In this document: piece after piece, positions 1 to 10,259 of the stretch | Numbering within the stretch: the stretch's first letter is position 1 | How the letters are laid out: each line of letters opens with the position of its first letter | Position numbers and translations under genes: made by a program | Source: Actinomycetota bacterium | GTDB lineage: Bacteria > Actinomycetota > Actinomycetes > JACCUZ01 | Assembly: GCA_030841035.1 (NCBI GenBank) | Contig: JAVEDI010000038.1 | Span: 62,001-126,000 of the forward strand | Reading direction: 5' to 3' | DNA: 64,000 nt | The notes under the pieces: generated by a model | What the model saw: only the letters and a program-made list of their open reading frames with translations | Told to the model about the DNA's origin: nothing | The model's database searches: none

Positions 1-177
1 GAGGCGACGCTGGGCGCCGGAATGCGAGCGGCGGCAGGTTCAGCGGCCACCTGTGTCCGCTCCTGGAGGTCGAGGCCCCACCCGTGGCTCTCCTCGAAGA
101 CGCGCTCCTGCAGTCGCGCCGAGCCGAGCCGTCGGTAGCGCCGGGGCGCCGGTCGTGGGTCCGGCAGACGACACCTG
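1..177. other. unassigned left edge
   Basis: This is the stretch downstream of glgB. One minus-strand frame stays open to the window edge and reads somewhat protein-like, but I find no convincing start codon with a ribosome binding site and no recognisable domain. It may be the first part of a gene that continues outside the window, or non-coding sequence. No tRNA-like or terminator-like structure was seen. Confidence 0.3.
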
Positions 178-2373
178 CTAGCCGGCGGCCTGCCGGCGCA
201 GCCACACCGTGCCGAGCGGCGGCACCCGCAACGCCGCCGACGCCGGTCGTCCGTGCCACGAGTCGGACGTCGCCGTGACGGTGCCGAGGTTGCCCACGCC
301 GCTGCCGCTGTAGATCTCGGCGTCGGTGTTGAGCACCTCCTCCCAGTCGCCTGCGAACGGCAGGCCGACCCGGTACCCCTCGTGCGGGAGCGCCGAGAAG
401 TTGGCGATGCACGCGAGCACCGAGCCGTCGGTGCCGTGGCGCAGGAAGGAGAACACGTTGTTCCCCGCGTCGTTGGCGTCGATCCACTCGAAGCCGGCGG
501 GATCGGCGTCGCGGGTGAACAGTGCGGGACTCTCCGTGTAGACCCGGTTCAGGTCGGCGACCAGGCTCTGGACACCCTGGTGGTCGGGGTTCGCGGTGAG
601 CCACCAGTCGAGCGACCGCGACTCGGCCCACTCCGACTCCTGGCCGAACTCCGACCCCATGAACAGCAACTGCTTGCCGGGGTGGGCCCACATGAACGCG
701 AGGTAGGCGCGCAGGTTGGCGAGCTTCTGCCAGTGATCACCAGGCATCTTGCCCAGCAGCGACCCCTTGCCGTGCACGACCTCGTCGTGGCTGATCGGCA
801 GCACGTAGTTCTCGGAGTAGGCGTACATCATCGAGAACGTCATCTGGTGGTGGTGGTACTGGCGGTAGATCGGCTCGTTGGCGACGTAGCCCAGCGAGTC
901 GTGCATCCAGCCCATGTTCCACTTGAACCCGAAGCCGAGTCCGCCCAGGTGCGTGGGCCGGGTGACACCGGGCCACGCGGTCGACTCCTCGGCGATGGTG
1001 ACGATGCCGGGCACCCGCTTGTACGCCGTCGCGTTGACCTCCTGCAGGAACGACACCGCATCGAGGTTCTCGCGACCGCCGAACTGGTTGGGCAGCCACT
1101 CGCCTTCCTTGCGCGAGTAGTCGAGGTAGAGCATGGAGGCGACGGCGTCGACGCGTAGCCCGTCGATGTGGAACTCCTCGAGCCAGTAGAGCGCGTTGGC
1201 GACCAGGAAGTTGCGCACCTCTGTGCGACCGAAGTTGAACACCAGCGTGCCCCAGTCGGGCTGCTCGCCACGGCGGGGATCGGGATGCTCGTAGAGCGCG
1301 GTCCCGTCGAACCTGGCCAGCGCCCAGGCATCCTTGGGGAAGTGGGCAGGCACCCAGTCGACGATGACCCCGATCCCCGCCTGGTGCAGGCGGTCGACGA
1401 GGTAGCGGAAGTCGTCGGGGTCGCCGAAGCGGGAGGTCGGCGCGAAGTACGAGGACACCTGGTAGCCCCACGAGCCGCCGAAGGGGTGCTCCGCCACGGG
1501 CAGGAACTCGACGTGGGTGAAGCCCAGGTAGCTCACGTGCCCGACCAGCTCGTCGGCGAGCTCGCGGTAGGAGCGGCCCTGCCGCCACGAGCCGAGGTGC
1601 ACCTCGTAGGTGCTCATGGGGCTGGCCAGCGCGTCGGTCCTGGCCCGCCGTTCCAGCCACTCCTGGTCGCCCCACTCGTGCCGGGACGTGAACACCACCG
1701 ATGCGGTCGCCGGCGGCACCTCGGCCCGGAACGCGACCGGGTCGGCCTTCTGTCGCCACTCGCCGTCGTGCCCGAGGACGGCGTACTTGTAGTGGGTTCC
1801 GTCGCCGATGTCCGGCACGAACAGCTCCCACACGCCGGTCGAGCCCATGGCCCGCATAGGGTGCGCGCGGCCGTCCCAGTGGTTGAAGTCGCCGAGCAGC
1901 CGGACGCCCTGCGCGCTGGGCGCCCAGACGGCGAAGGACGTGCCCTGGACCGGACCCGAAGCACCCTCGTAGGTGTGGGTGTGGGCGCCGAGGACCTTCC
2001 ACAGCTCCTCGTGCCGGCCCTCGCCGAGCAGGTGCATGTCGAGCTCGCCCAGGGTGGGCAGGAAGCGGTAGGGGTCGTCCGTCGTGCGCGCCGGACCGTC
2101 GTAGGAGACCTCGAGGCGGTAGTCCGGCACCGTCGGTCCGGGGACGACTCCCACCCAGACGCCGAACTCCTCGTGGCGCATCTCGTACCGTCGGTCTCCG
2201 ACGACCGCCGTGACCGACGTGGCCCACGGTCGCAGCGCGCGGATGGTGACCGCGTCACCGCTGGGATGCGGACCGAGGACCGAGTGCGGGTCGTGGTGGG
2301 TCCCGGAGACGAGCCGGTGCAGCTCCTCGCCGGCGACCGGTGCCGGGGTCAGGCGGGTGCGGCCCTGTGTCAC
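178..2373 (-). CDS. glgB: 1,4-alpha-glucan branching enzyme GlgB (GH13)
   Basis: Transfers alpha-1,4-glucan segments to make alpha-1,6 branches in cytosolic glucan. The product is 731 aa, the usual GlgB length. An N-terminal beta-sandwich/CBM48 region comes first ([22 protein letters not shown]), then a GH13 barrel with the nucleophile motif [10 protein letters not shown] and the acid/base motif [10 protein letters not shown], the branching-enzyme signature [13 protein letters not shown], and a C-terminal beta domain. I chose the GTG at 2373 because a GGAGGG sits just upstream and the start overlaps the maltokinase stop as GTGA. The longer frame upstream reads as low-complexity Arg/Pro and overlaps the preceding gene. 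It is the last gene of the glgE-treS-mak-glgB operon, so it probably branches the linear glucan built by GlgE. Confidence 0.96.
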   Translation of the reverse strand: MTQGRTRLTPAPVAGEELHRLVSGTHHDPHSVLGPHPSGDAVTIRALRPWATSVTAVVGDRRYEMRHEEFGVWVGVVPGPTVPDYRLEVSYDGPARTTDDPYRFLPTLGELDMHLLGEGRHEELWKVLGAHTHTYEGASGPVQGTSFAVWAPSAQGVRLLGDFNHWDGRAHPMRAMGSTGVWELFVPDIGDGTHYKYAVLGHDGEWRQKADPVAFRAEVPPATASVVFTSRHEWGDQEWLERRARTDALASPMSTYEVHLGSWRQGRSYRELADELVGHVSYLGFTHVEFLPVAEHPFGGSWGYQVSSYFAPTSRFGDPDDFRYLVDRLHQAGIGVIVDWVPAHFPKDAWALARFDGTALYEHPDPRRGEQPDWGTLVFNFGRTEVRNFLVANALYWLEEFHIDGLRVDAVASMLYLDYSRKEGEWLPNQFGGRENLDAVSFLQEVNATAYKRVPGIVTIAEESTAWPGVTRPTHLGGLGFGFKWNMGWMHDSLGYVANEPIYRQYHHHQMTFSMMYAYSENYVLPISHDEVVHGKGSLLGKMPGDHWQKLANLRAYLAFMWAHPGKQLLFMGSEFGQESEWAESRSLDWWLTANPDHQGVQSLVADLNRVYTESPALFTRDADPAGFEWIDANDAGNNVFSFLRHGTDGSVLACIANFSALPHEGYRVGLPFAGDWEEVLNTDAEIYSGSGVGNLGTVTATSDSWHGRPASAALRVPPLGTVWLRRQAAG

Positions 2374-3833
2374 GGTGCTCCCTCCGTGGGGTGGCTCGCG
2401 AGCCGGCGGACGGCGGACATCGGGATGCCCAGCCAGGCCGGTCGGTTGCGGGCCTCGTAGACCACCTCGTAGATGGCCTTGTCGGTCTCGTACGCGCGCA
2501 GGAGGACGGCGTCCTCGCGTGGGTCGCGACCGCTCACCTCCGCGTAGCCGCGGCAGAAGGCGTCGCGGTTGCGTTGTGCCCACTCGTTGGCCCGGTACTC
2601 GCGCTGCGGGTCGGCCGGGTGGTCGGCGAGCAGCTGACGGGCCGCGTAGTCGAAGGAGCGCAGCATGCCGGCGACGTCCTTGAGCGTCGACTCCAAACCC
2701 CTGCGCGACTCCAGCGCGCGGGCCGGCTCGCCCTCGAAGTCCAGCAGCTTCCAGCCTTCGAGCGTGCGCATGACCTGACCCAGGTGGTAGTCGCCGTGCA
2801 CCCGCTGCACCGGGACCTCCGCGGTGAGCACACGCAGGTCGTCGAAGGCGCCGCGCAGCCCCGGTGCGAACGGGGCGAGGAGGTCGACCTCGGCCACCGC
2901 CTGCTCGAGCCGCTCACGCATGCCGTCGGCGAGCGCGGCCAGCTCCTTGGCGTCGAGCGTGCCCGTGGGCAGCGCCCGGGCCAGCGCGTCGTGTACGTCG
3001 GCTGTGGCAGCGCCCAGCCGCGCCGCTTCGCCCGCGAAGTCGCCCCCCACCTCGTCGGCGTGCAGGTCGCCCTCGGCGTAGAGGTCACGGACGCTGGTCC
3101 GGGCCAGCTCCCAGCCCTCGGTCGCGTCGCGCAGGAACAGCTGCGCCATCGCCAGGCTCACCTCGGGCTGTGGCGGGCGGCCCTGCAGCCAGCCGAGCGG
3201 CGTCGCGATGTGGGCGCATCCCGCGGCCGCCAGCGCGGTGTGGATCTCGATGTCGGGGTTGAGCCCCGGCGAGACCTTGCGGAAGACCTTCATGATCGCC
3301 GTGTCACCGAAGACGAGCGAGGTGTTGCTCTGCTCGGCCCCGATCACCAGCGACGGCCCGCCCGGGGGCAGCTGCTCGGCGGTCCCGTCGCGGTGGAACT
3401 CCCAGCCGTCACCCGAGGACGAGGAGGCGATGCCCTGCCACCACAGCTGCGTGGCGTCCTTGTCGTGCAGCGCGTCGAACACGTACGTCGGCGCGCCGTC
3501 GGGCCCGTCGCCCTGACCGACGAGGACGTGCAGCAGCGTCTCGACGGCATGGTCGTGGTACACGAGGGGGAGCTGGTAGGTCTCCGTGTCGCCGTCGTCG
3601 TAGCCGACGGTCACCAGCGCGATCCGCACGGCGGGTGGCTCTGCGCGCAGCCAGCCGAGGTGGGTGACGCCGGTGACCTGCCAGGTCCGGTTCTTGCCGG
3701 CGAACCATCGCTGGTGCGCCAGGAAGGTCTTGAGGTCTGCGGTCGTCGGCACCGTCGGTGGGGTCGACCCACCGGTCGCCGCGACGTCGCGAGGCGGCGG
3801 GCTGCCCGGGCGCTCGGCCGCCGCGGGCGCCAT
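2370..3833 (-). CDS. mak: maltokinase (Mak/Pep2)
   Basis: Phosphorylates maltose at C1 with ATP to give maltose-1-phosphate, the donor for GlgE. The product is 487 aa. The N-terminal cap has the family sequence [14 protein letters not shown], and the C-terminal lobe has the aminoglycoside-kinase-like catalytic loop [11 protein letters not shown] followed by KLLDFEGEP, which carries the metal-binding Asp. The ATG at 3833 shares one base with the treS stop (TGATG), which supports translational coupling. Upstream in-frame sequence overlaps treS and is not protein-like. In some actinobacteria mak is fused to treS; here the two are separate but abutting, and TreS and Mak are known to form a complex in mycobacteria. 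Confidence 0.95.
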   Translation of the reverse strand: MAPAAAERPGSPPPRDVAATGGSTPPTVPTTADLKTFLAHQRWFAGKNRTWQVTGVTHLGWLRAEPPAVRIALVTVGYDDGDTETYQLPLVYHDHAVETLLHVLVGQGDGPDGAPTYVFDALHDKDATQLWWQGIASSSSGDGWEFHRDGTAEQLPPGGPSLVIGAEQSNTSLVFGDTAIMKVFRKVSPGLNPDIEIHTALAAAGCAHIATPLGWLQGRPPQPEVSLAMAQLFLRDATEGWELARTSVRDLYAEGDLHADEVGGDFAGEAARLGAATADVHDALARALPTGTLDAKELAALADGMRERLEQAVAEVDLLAPFAPGLRGAFDDLRVLTAEVPVQRVHGDYHLGQVMRTLEGWKLLDFEGEPARALESRRGLESTLKDVAGMLRSFDYAARQLLADHPADPQREYRANEWAQRNRDAFCRGYAEVSGRDPREDAVLLRAYETDKAIYEVVYEARNRPAWLGIPMSAVRRLASHPTEGAP

Positions 3834-5536
3834 CAGAGGACCCCGTCGGGGGCGTTGAGCCGGAACCAGTAGAAGCCGTGCCCGGCGATGGTGAGCAGGT
3901 ACGGCAGCTCGCCGATGAGCGGGAACGGCACGGTGCCGAGCAGCTCCACGGGCCGGTAGCCCTCCCAGCGCCTCAGGTCGAGCTCGACCGGCTGCGGGAA
4001 GCGCGAGAGGTTGTTGACGCACAGCACGATGTCGTCGCCGAAGGTGCGCACGAACGAGAGCACGCTCGGGTTGCTGCCCCCGAGGTCCTCGAAGTCACCC
4101 AGGCCGAATGCGGGGTTCTGCTTGCGCACCTCGATCATGCGCCGCGTCCAGTGCAGGAAGGACGTCCCGCTGGCCAGCGCAGCCTCGACGTTGGTCACCT
4201 GGTGACCGTAGATCGGGTCCATGATCACGGGCAGGTTGAGCTGGCCGGGGTTGCACGTGGAGAAGCCGGCGTTGCGGTCGGGCGTCCACTGCATGGGTGT
4301 CCGCACGCCGTCGCGGTCGCCGAGCCAGATGTTGTCGCCCATACCGATCTCGTCGCCGTAGTAGAGCACCGGCGACCCGGGCAGCGAGAGCAGCAGCGCG
4401 GTGAACAGCTCCAGCTGGTTGCGGTCGTTGTCGAGCAGCGGCGCCAGCCGGCGGCGGATGCCGATGTTGGCCTTCATGCGGGGGTCCTTGGCGTACTCGC
4501 CCCACATGTAGTCGCGTTCCTCGTCGGTCACCATCTCGAGGGTGAGCTCGTCGTGGTTGCGCAGGAAGACGCCCCACTGACAGTTGTCCGGGATGTCGGG
4601 AGTCTGGGTCATGATCTCGGAGATCGGGTAGCGCGACTCCCGGCGCACGCCCATGAACAACCGGGGCATGACGGGGAAGTGGAAGGCCATCTGGCACTCG
4701 TCGCCGTCGGTGCCGAAGTACTCCACCACGTCGGCGGGCCACTGGTTGGCCTCGCAGAGCAGCACCCGGTCGGCGTACTGGGTGTCGACCTCCTTGCGCA
4801 GCCGCTTGAGGAACTCGTGGGTGCGGGGGAGGTTCTCGCAGTTGGTGCCCTCCTCCTCGAACAGGTAGGGCACGGCGTCGAGCCGGAAGCCGTCGATGCC
4901 GAGGTCGAGCCAGAACTTCAGGGCCTCGATGACGGCTTCCTGCACCCGCTCGTTCTCGAAGTTGAGGTCGGGCTGGTGGCTGAAGAAGCGGTGCCAGAAG
5001 TACTGCTTGCGCACCGGGTCGAAGGTCCAGTTGGACGTCTCCGTGTCGACGAAGATGATGCGCGCGCCGGAGTACGCCTCGTCGGTGTCCGCCCAGACGT
5101 AGAAGTCGCCGTAGGGGCCGTCGGGGTCGGTGCGTGACGACTGGAACCACGGGTGCTGGTCGGAGGTGTGGTTCATGACGAAGTCGATGATCACGCGGAT
5201 GCCGCGGGCGTGTGCCGCGTCGACGAACTCCACGAAGTCGCCTAGCGTGCCGAACTCCGGCAGCACGTCGGTGTAGTCGCTGACGTCGTAGCCGCCGTCG
5301 CGCAGCGGCGAGCGGAAGAACGGCGGCAGCCAGATGCAGTCGACACCGAGCCACTCGAGATAGTCCAGCTTGTCCTTGAGCCCGGTGAGGTCACCGGTGC
5401 CGTCGCCGTTGCTGTCCTTGAACGAGCGGACCAGGACCTCGTAGAAGACGGCCCGCTTGTACCAGAGCGGATCGCGTTGCTCCTCGGGTACGTCGGCGAA
5501 GCTGTCGATCGCGTGTGGGGAGCCGGACGGAGTCAC
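3833..5536 (-). CDS. treS: trehalose synthase TreS (maltose alpha-D-glucosyltransferase)
   Basis: Interconverts trehalose and maltose, feeding maltose to Mak. The product is 567 aa. GH13 motifs appear in order: [17 protein letters not shown], nucleophile region [17 protein letters not shown], acid/base region LLCEANQWP, and [13 protein letters not shown]. The N-terminus [18 protein letters not shown] is typical of TreS. The start is the GTG at 5536, with GGAGGG upstream and a GTGA overlap with the glgE stop. It is the second gene of the operon. Plain alpha-amylase or oligoglucosidase is less likely, given the length, the [17 protein letters not shown] segment and the mak/glgE neighbours. Confidence 0.95.
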   Translation of the reverse strand: MTPSGSPHAIDSFADVPEEQRDPLWYKRAVFYEVLVRSFKDSNGDGTGDLTGLKDKLDYLEWLGVDCIWLPPFFRSPLRDGGYDVSDYTDVLPEFGTLGDFVEFVDAAHARGIRVIIDFVMNHTSDQHPWFQSSRTDPDGPYGDFYVWADTDEAYSGARIIFVDTETSNWTFDPVRKQYFWHRFFSHQPDLNFENERVQEAVIEALKFWLDLGIDGFRLDAVPYLFEEEGTNCENLPRTHEFLKRLRKEVDTQYADRVLLCEANQWPADVVEYFGTDGDECQMAFHFPVMPRLFMGVRRESRYPISEIMTQTPDIPDNCQWGVFLRNHDELTLEMVTDEERDYMWGEYAKDPRMKANIGIRRRLAPLLDNDRNQLELFTALLLSLPGSPVLYYGDEIGMGDNIWLGDRDGVRTPMQWTPDRNAGFSTCNPGQLNLPVIMDPIYGHQVTNVEAALASGTSFLHWTRRMIEVRKQNPAFGLGDFEDLGGSNPSVLSFVRTFGDDIVLCVNNLSRFPQPVELDLRRWEGYRPVELLGTVPFPLIGELPYLLTIAGHGFYWFRLNAPDGVL

Positions 5537-7500
5537 TGGCCGGCCCTCCGTACGGTGAAGAGGTGAGCGGGCTCGTGGAACGGGTCCAGGCGCACGTAGT
5601 TGTGCTCCCCCCAGACATAGCTGGCCCCGGTGATCTCGTCCTGTACGGCGAAGGTGTCCTCCCATCCGAGGCCGAGCGCGGGCAGGTCGAGGTGGACCGT
5701 GGTCTCGCGAGCCGCGTGCGGGTCGAGGTTGACGACGACGAGGACCGTGTCCCGCTCGACCTGCTTGGAGTAACACATGATCTTGTCGCTGTCCGTGGTG
5801 TGGAAGGTCAGGTGCCGCAGCTGCTGCAGTGCGCGGTGGCGACGGCGTAGGTCGTTGAGCATCGTGATGTACGGCGCCAGCGTGTTGCCCTCGGCGTTCG
5901 CGGTCGCCCAGTCGCGCGGCCGCAGCTGGAACTTCTCGGTGTCGAGGTACTCCTCGCTTCCTGGCCGCACCGCGACGTGCTCGTAGAGCTCGAACCCGGC
6001 GTACACCCCCCAGGACGGCGACAGCGTCGCCGCCAGGACTGCCCGGATCTTGAACGCGGGCGGGCCGCCGTACTGCAGGTAGGCGTGCAGGATGTCGGGG
6101 GTGTTGACGAAGAAGTTGGGCCGCAGGAAGTGCGCCGTCTCCTGCGAGAGCTCGGTGAGGTACTCCTCGATCTCCCACTTCTCGTTGCGCCAGGTGAAAT
6201 ACGTGTAGGACTGGTGGAAGCCGACCCGCGCCAACGTGCGCATCATCGCCGGCCGGGTGAACGCCTCGGACAGGAACAGCACGTCCGGGTCGGTGGTGCG
6301 TACCTGCTCCAGCAGCCACGCCCAGAAGCTGACGGGCTTGGTGTGCGGGTTGTCGACGCGGAAGATCCGCACGCCGTGGGACATCCAGTGCCGCAGCACG
6401 CGCAAGCACTCGGCGTAGATGCCCTCAGGGTCGTTGTCGAAGTTGATCGGGTAGATGTCCTGGTACTTCTTGGGCGGGTTCTCGGCGTACGCGATGGTGC
6501 CGTCGGCCAGCGTCGTGAACCACTCGGGGTGCTCCTTGACCCAGGGATGGTCCGGTGTCGCCTGCAGGGCGAAGTCCAGCGCCACCTCGAGGCCGTGCTT
6601 GCGCGCCTCGGCGACGAACGCGTCGAAGTCCTGGAGCGTGCCGAGGTCGGGGTGGATCGCGTCGTGGCCGCCCTCGTGGCTGCCGATGGCCCACGGGGAG
6701 CCGACGTCGTCCGGGCCGGGGGTCAGGGTGTTGTTCGGGCCCTTGCGGTTGGTGGTGCCGATCGGGTGGATCGGCGGCAGGTACAGCACGTCGAACCCCA
6801 TCGCCGCGACCGCGGGGATGCGCTTCATCGCCGTGCGGAACGTCCCCGAGCGCACCACACCGGCGGCGTCGGCGTCGGCACCCTCGGACCTGGGGAACAT
6901 CTCGTACCAGCTGCTGAACAGCGCTCGCTCCCGGTCGACCCGCAGCGGGAGTCGCTCGCTCGCGGTGACGTGCTCCCGAAGCGGCGTGTCGCGCAGCGTC
7001 GCGATGACGTCGGGGTTCTCCACGGCGGCGAACCGGGCCTCCACCGGGCGGGACTCGTCGCGCAGCGCCGTGGCGGCGTCGAGCAGCGCCCGCTTGGCCG
7101 GCGCCGGGCGCGACACCTTCGCGGCGCGCTCCAGGACCAGGGCGCCCTCCTCGAGCATCAGGTCGACGTCGACCCCGGCCCCGATCTTGACCTCGGCGTT
7201 GTGGTGCCACGTCGCGTAGGGATCGCTCCACGCCTCGACCTGGAACGTCCAGCGCCCCTCCGCGCTCGGCGTCACCTCCGCGGCCCAGACGTCGTTGCCG
7301 GGGTCGATCAGCCGCATGGGCGTCCACGGACCCTTGCGTCCCTTGGGATCGCGCAGCACGACGTTGGCGCTGACCGCGTCGTGCCCCTCGCGGAACACCG
7401 TCGCGGTCACGGCAAAGCTCTCGCCCACCACGGCCTTGGCCGGCCAGCGGCCACAGCCCTCCGCGGGCGCGACGTCGAGAATCGGGATGCGTCCAGTCAT
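5533..7500 (-). CDS. glgE: alpha-1,4-glucan:maltose-1-phosphate maltosyltransferase GlgE
   Basis: Extends alpha-1,4-glucans by transferring maltosyl units from maltose-1-phosphate, releasing phosphate. The product is 655 aa. The N-terminal beta-sandwich domain ([22 protein letters not shown]) and insertion are followed by a GH13_3 barrel with [19 protein letters not shown], the nucleophile segment [12 protein letters not shown] and the acid/base segment [11 protein letters not shown]. Start ATG 7500 has no Shine-Dalgarno but lies 7 nt after a TAGGTT -10 box, consistent with a leaderless mRNA. It is the first gene of the operon and therefore sets operon transcription. It diverges from glgP across 119 bp. 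Confidence 0.96.
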   Translation of the reverse strand: MTGRIPILDVAPAEGCGRWPAKAVVGESFAVTATVFREGHDAVSANVVLRDPKGRKGPWTPMRLIDPGNDVWAAEVTPSAEGRWTFQVEAWSDPYATWHHNAEVKIGAGVDVDLMLEEGALVLERAAKVSRPAPAKRALLDAATALRDESRPVEARFAAVENPDVIATLRDTPLREHVTASERLPLRVDRERALFSSWYEMFPRSEGADADAAGVVRSGTFRTAMKRIPAVAAMGFDVLYLPPIHPIGTTNRKGPNNTLTPGPDDVGSPWAIGSHEGGHDAIHPDLGTLQDFDAFVAEARKHGLEVALDFALQATPDHPWVKEHPEWFTTLADGTIAYAENPPKKYQDIYPINFDNDPEGIYAECLRVLRHWMSHGVRIFRVDNPHTKPVSFWAWLLEQVRTTDPDVLFLSEAFTRPAMMRTLARVGFHQSYTYFTWRNEKWEIEEYLTELSQETAHFLRPNFFVNTPDILHAYLQYGGPPAFKIRAVLAATLSPSWGVYAGFELYEHVAVRPGSEEYLDTEKFQLRPRDWATANAEGNTLAPYITMLNDLRRRHRALQQLRHLTFHTTDSDKIMCYSKQVERDTVLVVVNLDPHAARETTVHLDLPALGLGWEDTFAVQDEITGASYVWGEHNYVRLDPFHEPAHLFTVRRAGQ

Positions 7501-7619
7501 CGGGTCGAACCTACCCACCTGTCCGCTGCGTGCACATCTGGACTGCGAGCACTGCCCGGTGACCCACCGGATGACACTCGGCTGCTGCACCCCGTGGGCC
7601 GACGGTACCGTTGTTTCCC
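7501..7619. promoter_or_regulatory. divergent glgE/glgP promoter region with two leaderless-type -10 boxes
   Basis: On the minus strand TAGGTT (7513-7508) ends 7 nt before the glgE ATG. On the plus strand TACCGT (7606-7611) ends 8 nt before the glgP GTG. Both fit TANNNT. Neither gene has a Shine-Dalgarno, so both mRNAs probably begin at or next to the start codon. No clear -35 was found for either. Confidence 0.5.
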
Positions 7620-10259
7620 GTGAAGGCCATCCGTCGGTTCACCGTCCGCACCGTCCTGCCCGCCGCCCTGGCGCCGCTGGGTGAGCTCGCGCTCAACCTG
7701 CGCTGGTCGTGGCACACGCCGTCCCAGGACCTGTTCGCCAGCCTGGACCGCGGGGTCTGGGACCGGGTCGAGCACGACCCCGTGCGGCTGCTGGGGGCCC
7801 TCGGCCCGGACCGGCTGGCCGCGCTCGCCGAGGACGAGGACGTCGTACGCCGGGTGCAGCGGGCCACCGAGGACCTGCACGCCTACCTGTCCGAGGACCG
7901 CTGGTACCAGCACCTGCAGCGCGAGTCGGCCGCCGGCGGCTCCGGAATGGCCGTGCCCGAGGCCATCGCCTACTTCTCGCCGGAGTTCGGCATCACCGCC
8001 GTGCTGCCGCAGTACTCCGGCGGACTCGGCATCCTGGCGGGGGACCACCTCAAGACCGCCTCCGACCTCGGGGTGCCGATCGTCGGGGTCGGCCTGCTCT
8101 ACCGGGCCGGCTACTTCGCCCAGTCGCTCTCGCGCGAGGGGTGGCAGCAGGAGCGCTACCCCGTCCTCGACCCCCACGGGCTGCCGATCTCGCTGCTGCA
8201 CGAGACCGACGAGCCAGGTGCCGAGCCGCTCAAGGTGCGCGTCGGGCTACCCGGCGGCCGCCACCTGGTCGCTCAGGTGTGGAAGGCCCAGGTCGGCCGC
8301 GTGCCGCTGCTGCTGCTGGACTCGGACATCGAGGACAACGAACCCACCGAGCGCGACGTCACCGACCGCCTCTACGGCGGGGGCAGCGAGCACCGACTTC
8401 TGCAGGAGATGCTGCTGGGCATCGGTGGGGTCCGCGCGGTGCGGGCCTACGCGCGGCTGACGGGCTCGCCGGCGCCCGAGGTCTTCCACACCAACGAGGG
8501 GCACGCCGGATTCTTCGGTGTCGAGCGCATCCGCGAGCTCACCGAGGAGGCGGGGCTCAGCTTCGGCGAGGCCCTCGAGGCAGCGCGCGCGGCGACGGTC
8601 TTCACGACCCACACGCCCGTGCCGGCGGGCATCGACCGGTTCTCGCGCGACCTGATCGCCCAGCACTTCGGTGGCGACAACGCCTCCGCGGGCGTGCCGG
8701 TCGACCGGGTGCTCGCCCTGGGCGCCGAGGACTACGAGGGCGGTGACCCCTCCGTCTTCAACATGGCCGTGATGGGGCTGCGCCTGGCCCAGCGGGCGAA
8801 CGGCGTGTCCAAGCTGCACGGCGCCGTCGCCCGCCAGATGTTCGCCCGGCTCTGGCCGGGCTTCGACGGCCAGGAGATCCCGATCAGCCACGTCACCAAC
8901 GGCGTCCACGCGCCCACCTGGGTGGCGCCCGAGGTGTTCGATCTCGCCGAGCGCGCGGTCGGTCCCCAGCTCGTGCAGGACGGCACCGGCTGGGAGGGCA
9001 TCCAGCACGTCGACGACGAGCGCATCTGGGCCGTCCGTCGGGTGCTGCGCGAACGCCTGGTTGCCGACGTGCGCCGGCGGCTGCGCGTGTCGTGGCTCGA
9101 GCGTGGCGCCAGCGACGCCGAGCTGGGCTGGGTCCGGAAGGTGCTCGACCCCGACGTGCTGACCATCGGCTTCGCGCGCCGGGTGCCGTCGTACAAGCGG
9201 CTGACCCTCATGCTGCGTGACCCCGAGCGGCTGAAGTCGCTGCTGCTCGACCCGGAGCGTCCGGTGCAGCTGGTGATCGCCGGGAAGGCGCACCCCGCCG
9301 ACGACGGAGGCAAGAAGCTCATCCAGGAGCTCGTCCGGTTCAGCGACGACCCGGCGGTGCGCCACCGCATCGTCTTCCTGCCCGGCTACGACATCGCGAT
9401 GGCCCAGGCGCTCTACCCGGGTTGCGACGTCTGGCTGAACAACCCGCTGCGGCCACTCGAGGCGTGCGGCACGTCGGGCATGAAGTCCGCGCTCAACGGT
9501 GGCCTCAACCTGTCGGTGCTCGACGGGTGGTGGGACGAGATGTACGACGGGCACAACGGCTGGGCGATCCCGACGGCCGACGGCGTGACCGATCCCGACC
9601 GGCGCGACGACCTCGAGGCCGGCGCGCTCTACGACCTCATCGAGCACACCGTTGCCCCGCTCTTCTACGACCGTGACGCGGGCGACCAGCCCAGCCGCTG
9701 GATCGAGATGGTGCGCCACACCCTCCAGACGCTGGGCCCGCAGGTCCTGGCCAGCCGGATGGTGCGCGACTACGTGCACGCCCTCTACAGCCCGGCCTGC
9801 CGGTCGGCGCACTCGCTCGACGACGACGGCTACGCCGGTGCCCGCGAGCTGGCGGAGTGGAAGGCGCGGGTCCGTGCCGCGTGGGGCGGCGTGCGGGTCG
9901 ACCACGTCGAGGCGTTGGGGGTCGGTGACGTGCCCGAGGTCGGCGCCACCCTCGAGGTGCGCGCGTTCGTGTCGCTGGGCGAGCTCACGCCGGACGACGT
10001 CGAGGTGCAGGTGGTGCACGGCCGGGTGGACGAGCAGGACCAGCTCACCGACACCGGGGTGGTGCCGCTGCGCCACGCCGAGGCCTATGAGGGCGGCCGG
10101 CACCGCTACGTCGAGGACATCAAGCTCGAGCGGCCCGGGCCGTTCGGCTACACGACGCGCATCGTGCCGCGGCACCGGCTGCTCGCCGCTCCGACCGAGC
10201 TGGGCCTCGCGGCCCTGCCGCACGAAGGCGGCGGCTTGGAGTGGGGCGACCTGCGCTAG
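7620..10259 (+). CDS. glgP: alpha-glucan (glycogen/maltodextrin) phosphorylase
   Basis: Releases glucose-1-phosphate from alpha-1,4-glucan ends using PLP and phosphate. The product is 879 aa, the actinobacterial GlgP-type phosphorylase. The N-terminal domain (AIRRFTVRTVLP, LNLRWSWHTP, YFSPEFGI) precedes the catalytic GT35 fold with VFHTNEGHAGF, FTTHTPVPAGIDRF and the PLP-lysine loop GTSGMKSALNGGLNLSVLDGW. I chose GTG 7620 (family N-terminus MKAIRRFTVR) over a TTG at 7611. It lies 8 nt after the -10 box TACCGT, so the mRNA is likely leaderless. The stop codon overlaps that of convergent glgX in a CTAG palindrome. It probably degrades the glucan made by the divergent glgE operon. Confidence 0.95.
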   Translation: MKAIRRFTVRTVLPAALAPLGELALNLRWSWHTPSQDLFASLDRGVWDRVEHDPVRLLGALGPDRLAALAEDEDVVRRVQRATEDLHAYLSEDRWYQHLQRESAAGGSGMAVPEAIAYFSPEFGITAVLPQYSGGLGILAGDHLKTASDLGVPIVGVGLLYRAGYFAQSLSREGWQQERYPVLDPHGLPISLLHETDEPGAEPLKVRVGLPGGRHLVAQVWKAQVGRVPLLLLDSDIEDNEPTERDVTDRLYGGGSEHRLLQEMLLGIGGVRAVRAYARLTGSPAPEVFHTNEGHAGFFGVERIRELTEEAGLSFGEALEAARAATVFTTHTPVPAGIDRFSRDLIAQHFGGDNASAGVPVDRVLALGAEDYEGGDPSVFNMAVMGLRLAQRANGVSKLHGAVARQMFARLWPGFDGQEIPISHVTNGVHAPTWVAPEVFDLAERAVGPQLVQDGTGWEGIQHVDDERIWAVRRVLRERLVADVRRRLRVSWLERGASDAELGWVRKVLDPDVLTIGFARRVPSYKRLTLMLRDPERLKSLLLDPERPVQLVIAGKAHPADDGGKKLIQELVRFSDDPAVRHRIVFLPGYDIAMAQALYPGCDVWLNNPLRPLEACGTSGMKSALNGGLNLSVLDGWWDEMYDGHNGWAIPTADGVTDPDRRDDLEAGALYDLIEHTVAPLFYDRDAGDQPSRWIEMVRHTLQTLGPQVLASRMVRDYVHALYSPACRSAHSLDDDGYAGARELAEWKARVRAAWGGVRVDHVEALGVGDVPEVGATLEVRAFVSLGELTPDDVEVQVVHGRVDEQDQLTDTGVVPLRHAEAYEGGRHRYVEDIKLERPGPFGYTTRIVPRHRLLAAPTELGLAALPHEGGGLEWGDLR

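Noticed and set aside
253-2460. Long open frames antisense to glgB and similar long antisense frames across the window
   Set aside because: They are shadows produced by the high third-position G+C of real genes, have arginine/proline/valine-rich translations and no recognised domains.
3834-4022. Longer N-terminus for maltokinase
   Set aside because: The upstream in-frame part overlaps treS and is repetitive Arg/Pro/Ala; the ATG at 3833 in a TGATG junction is better.
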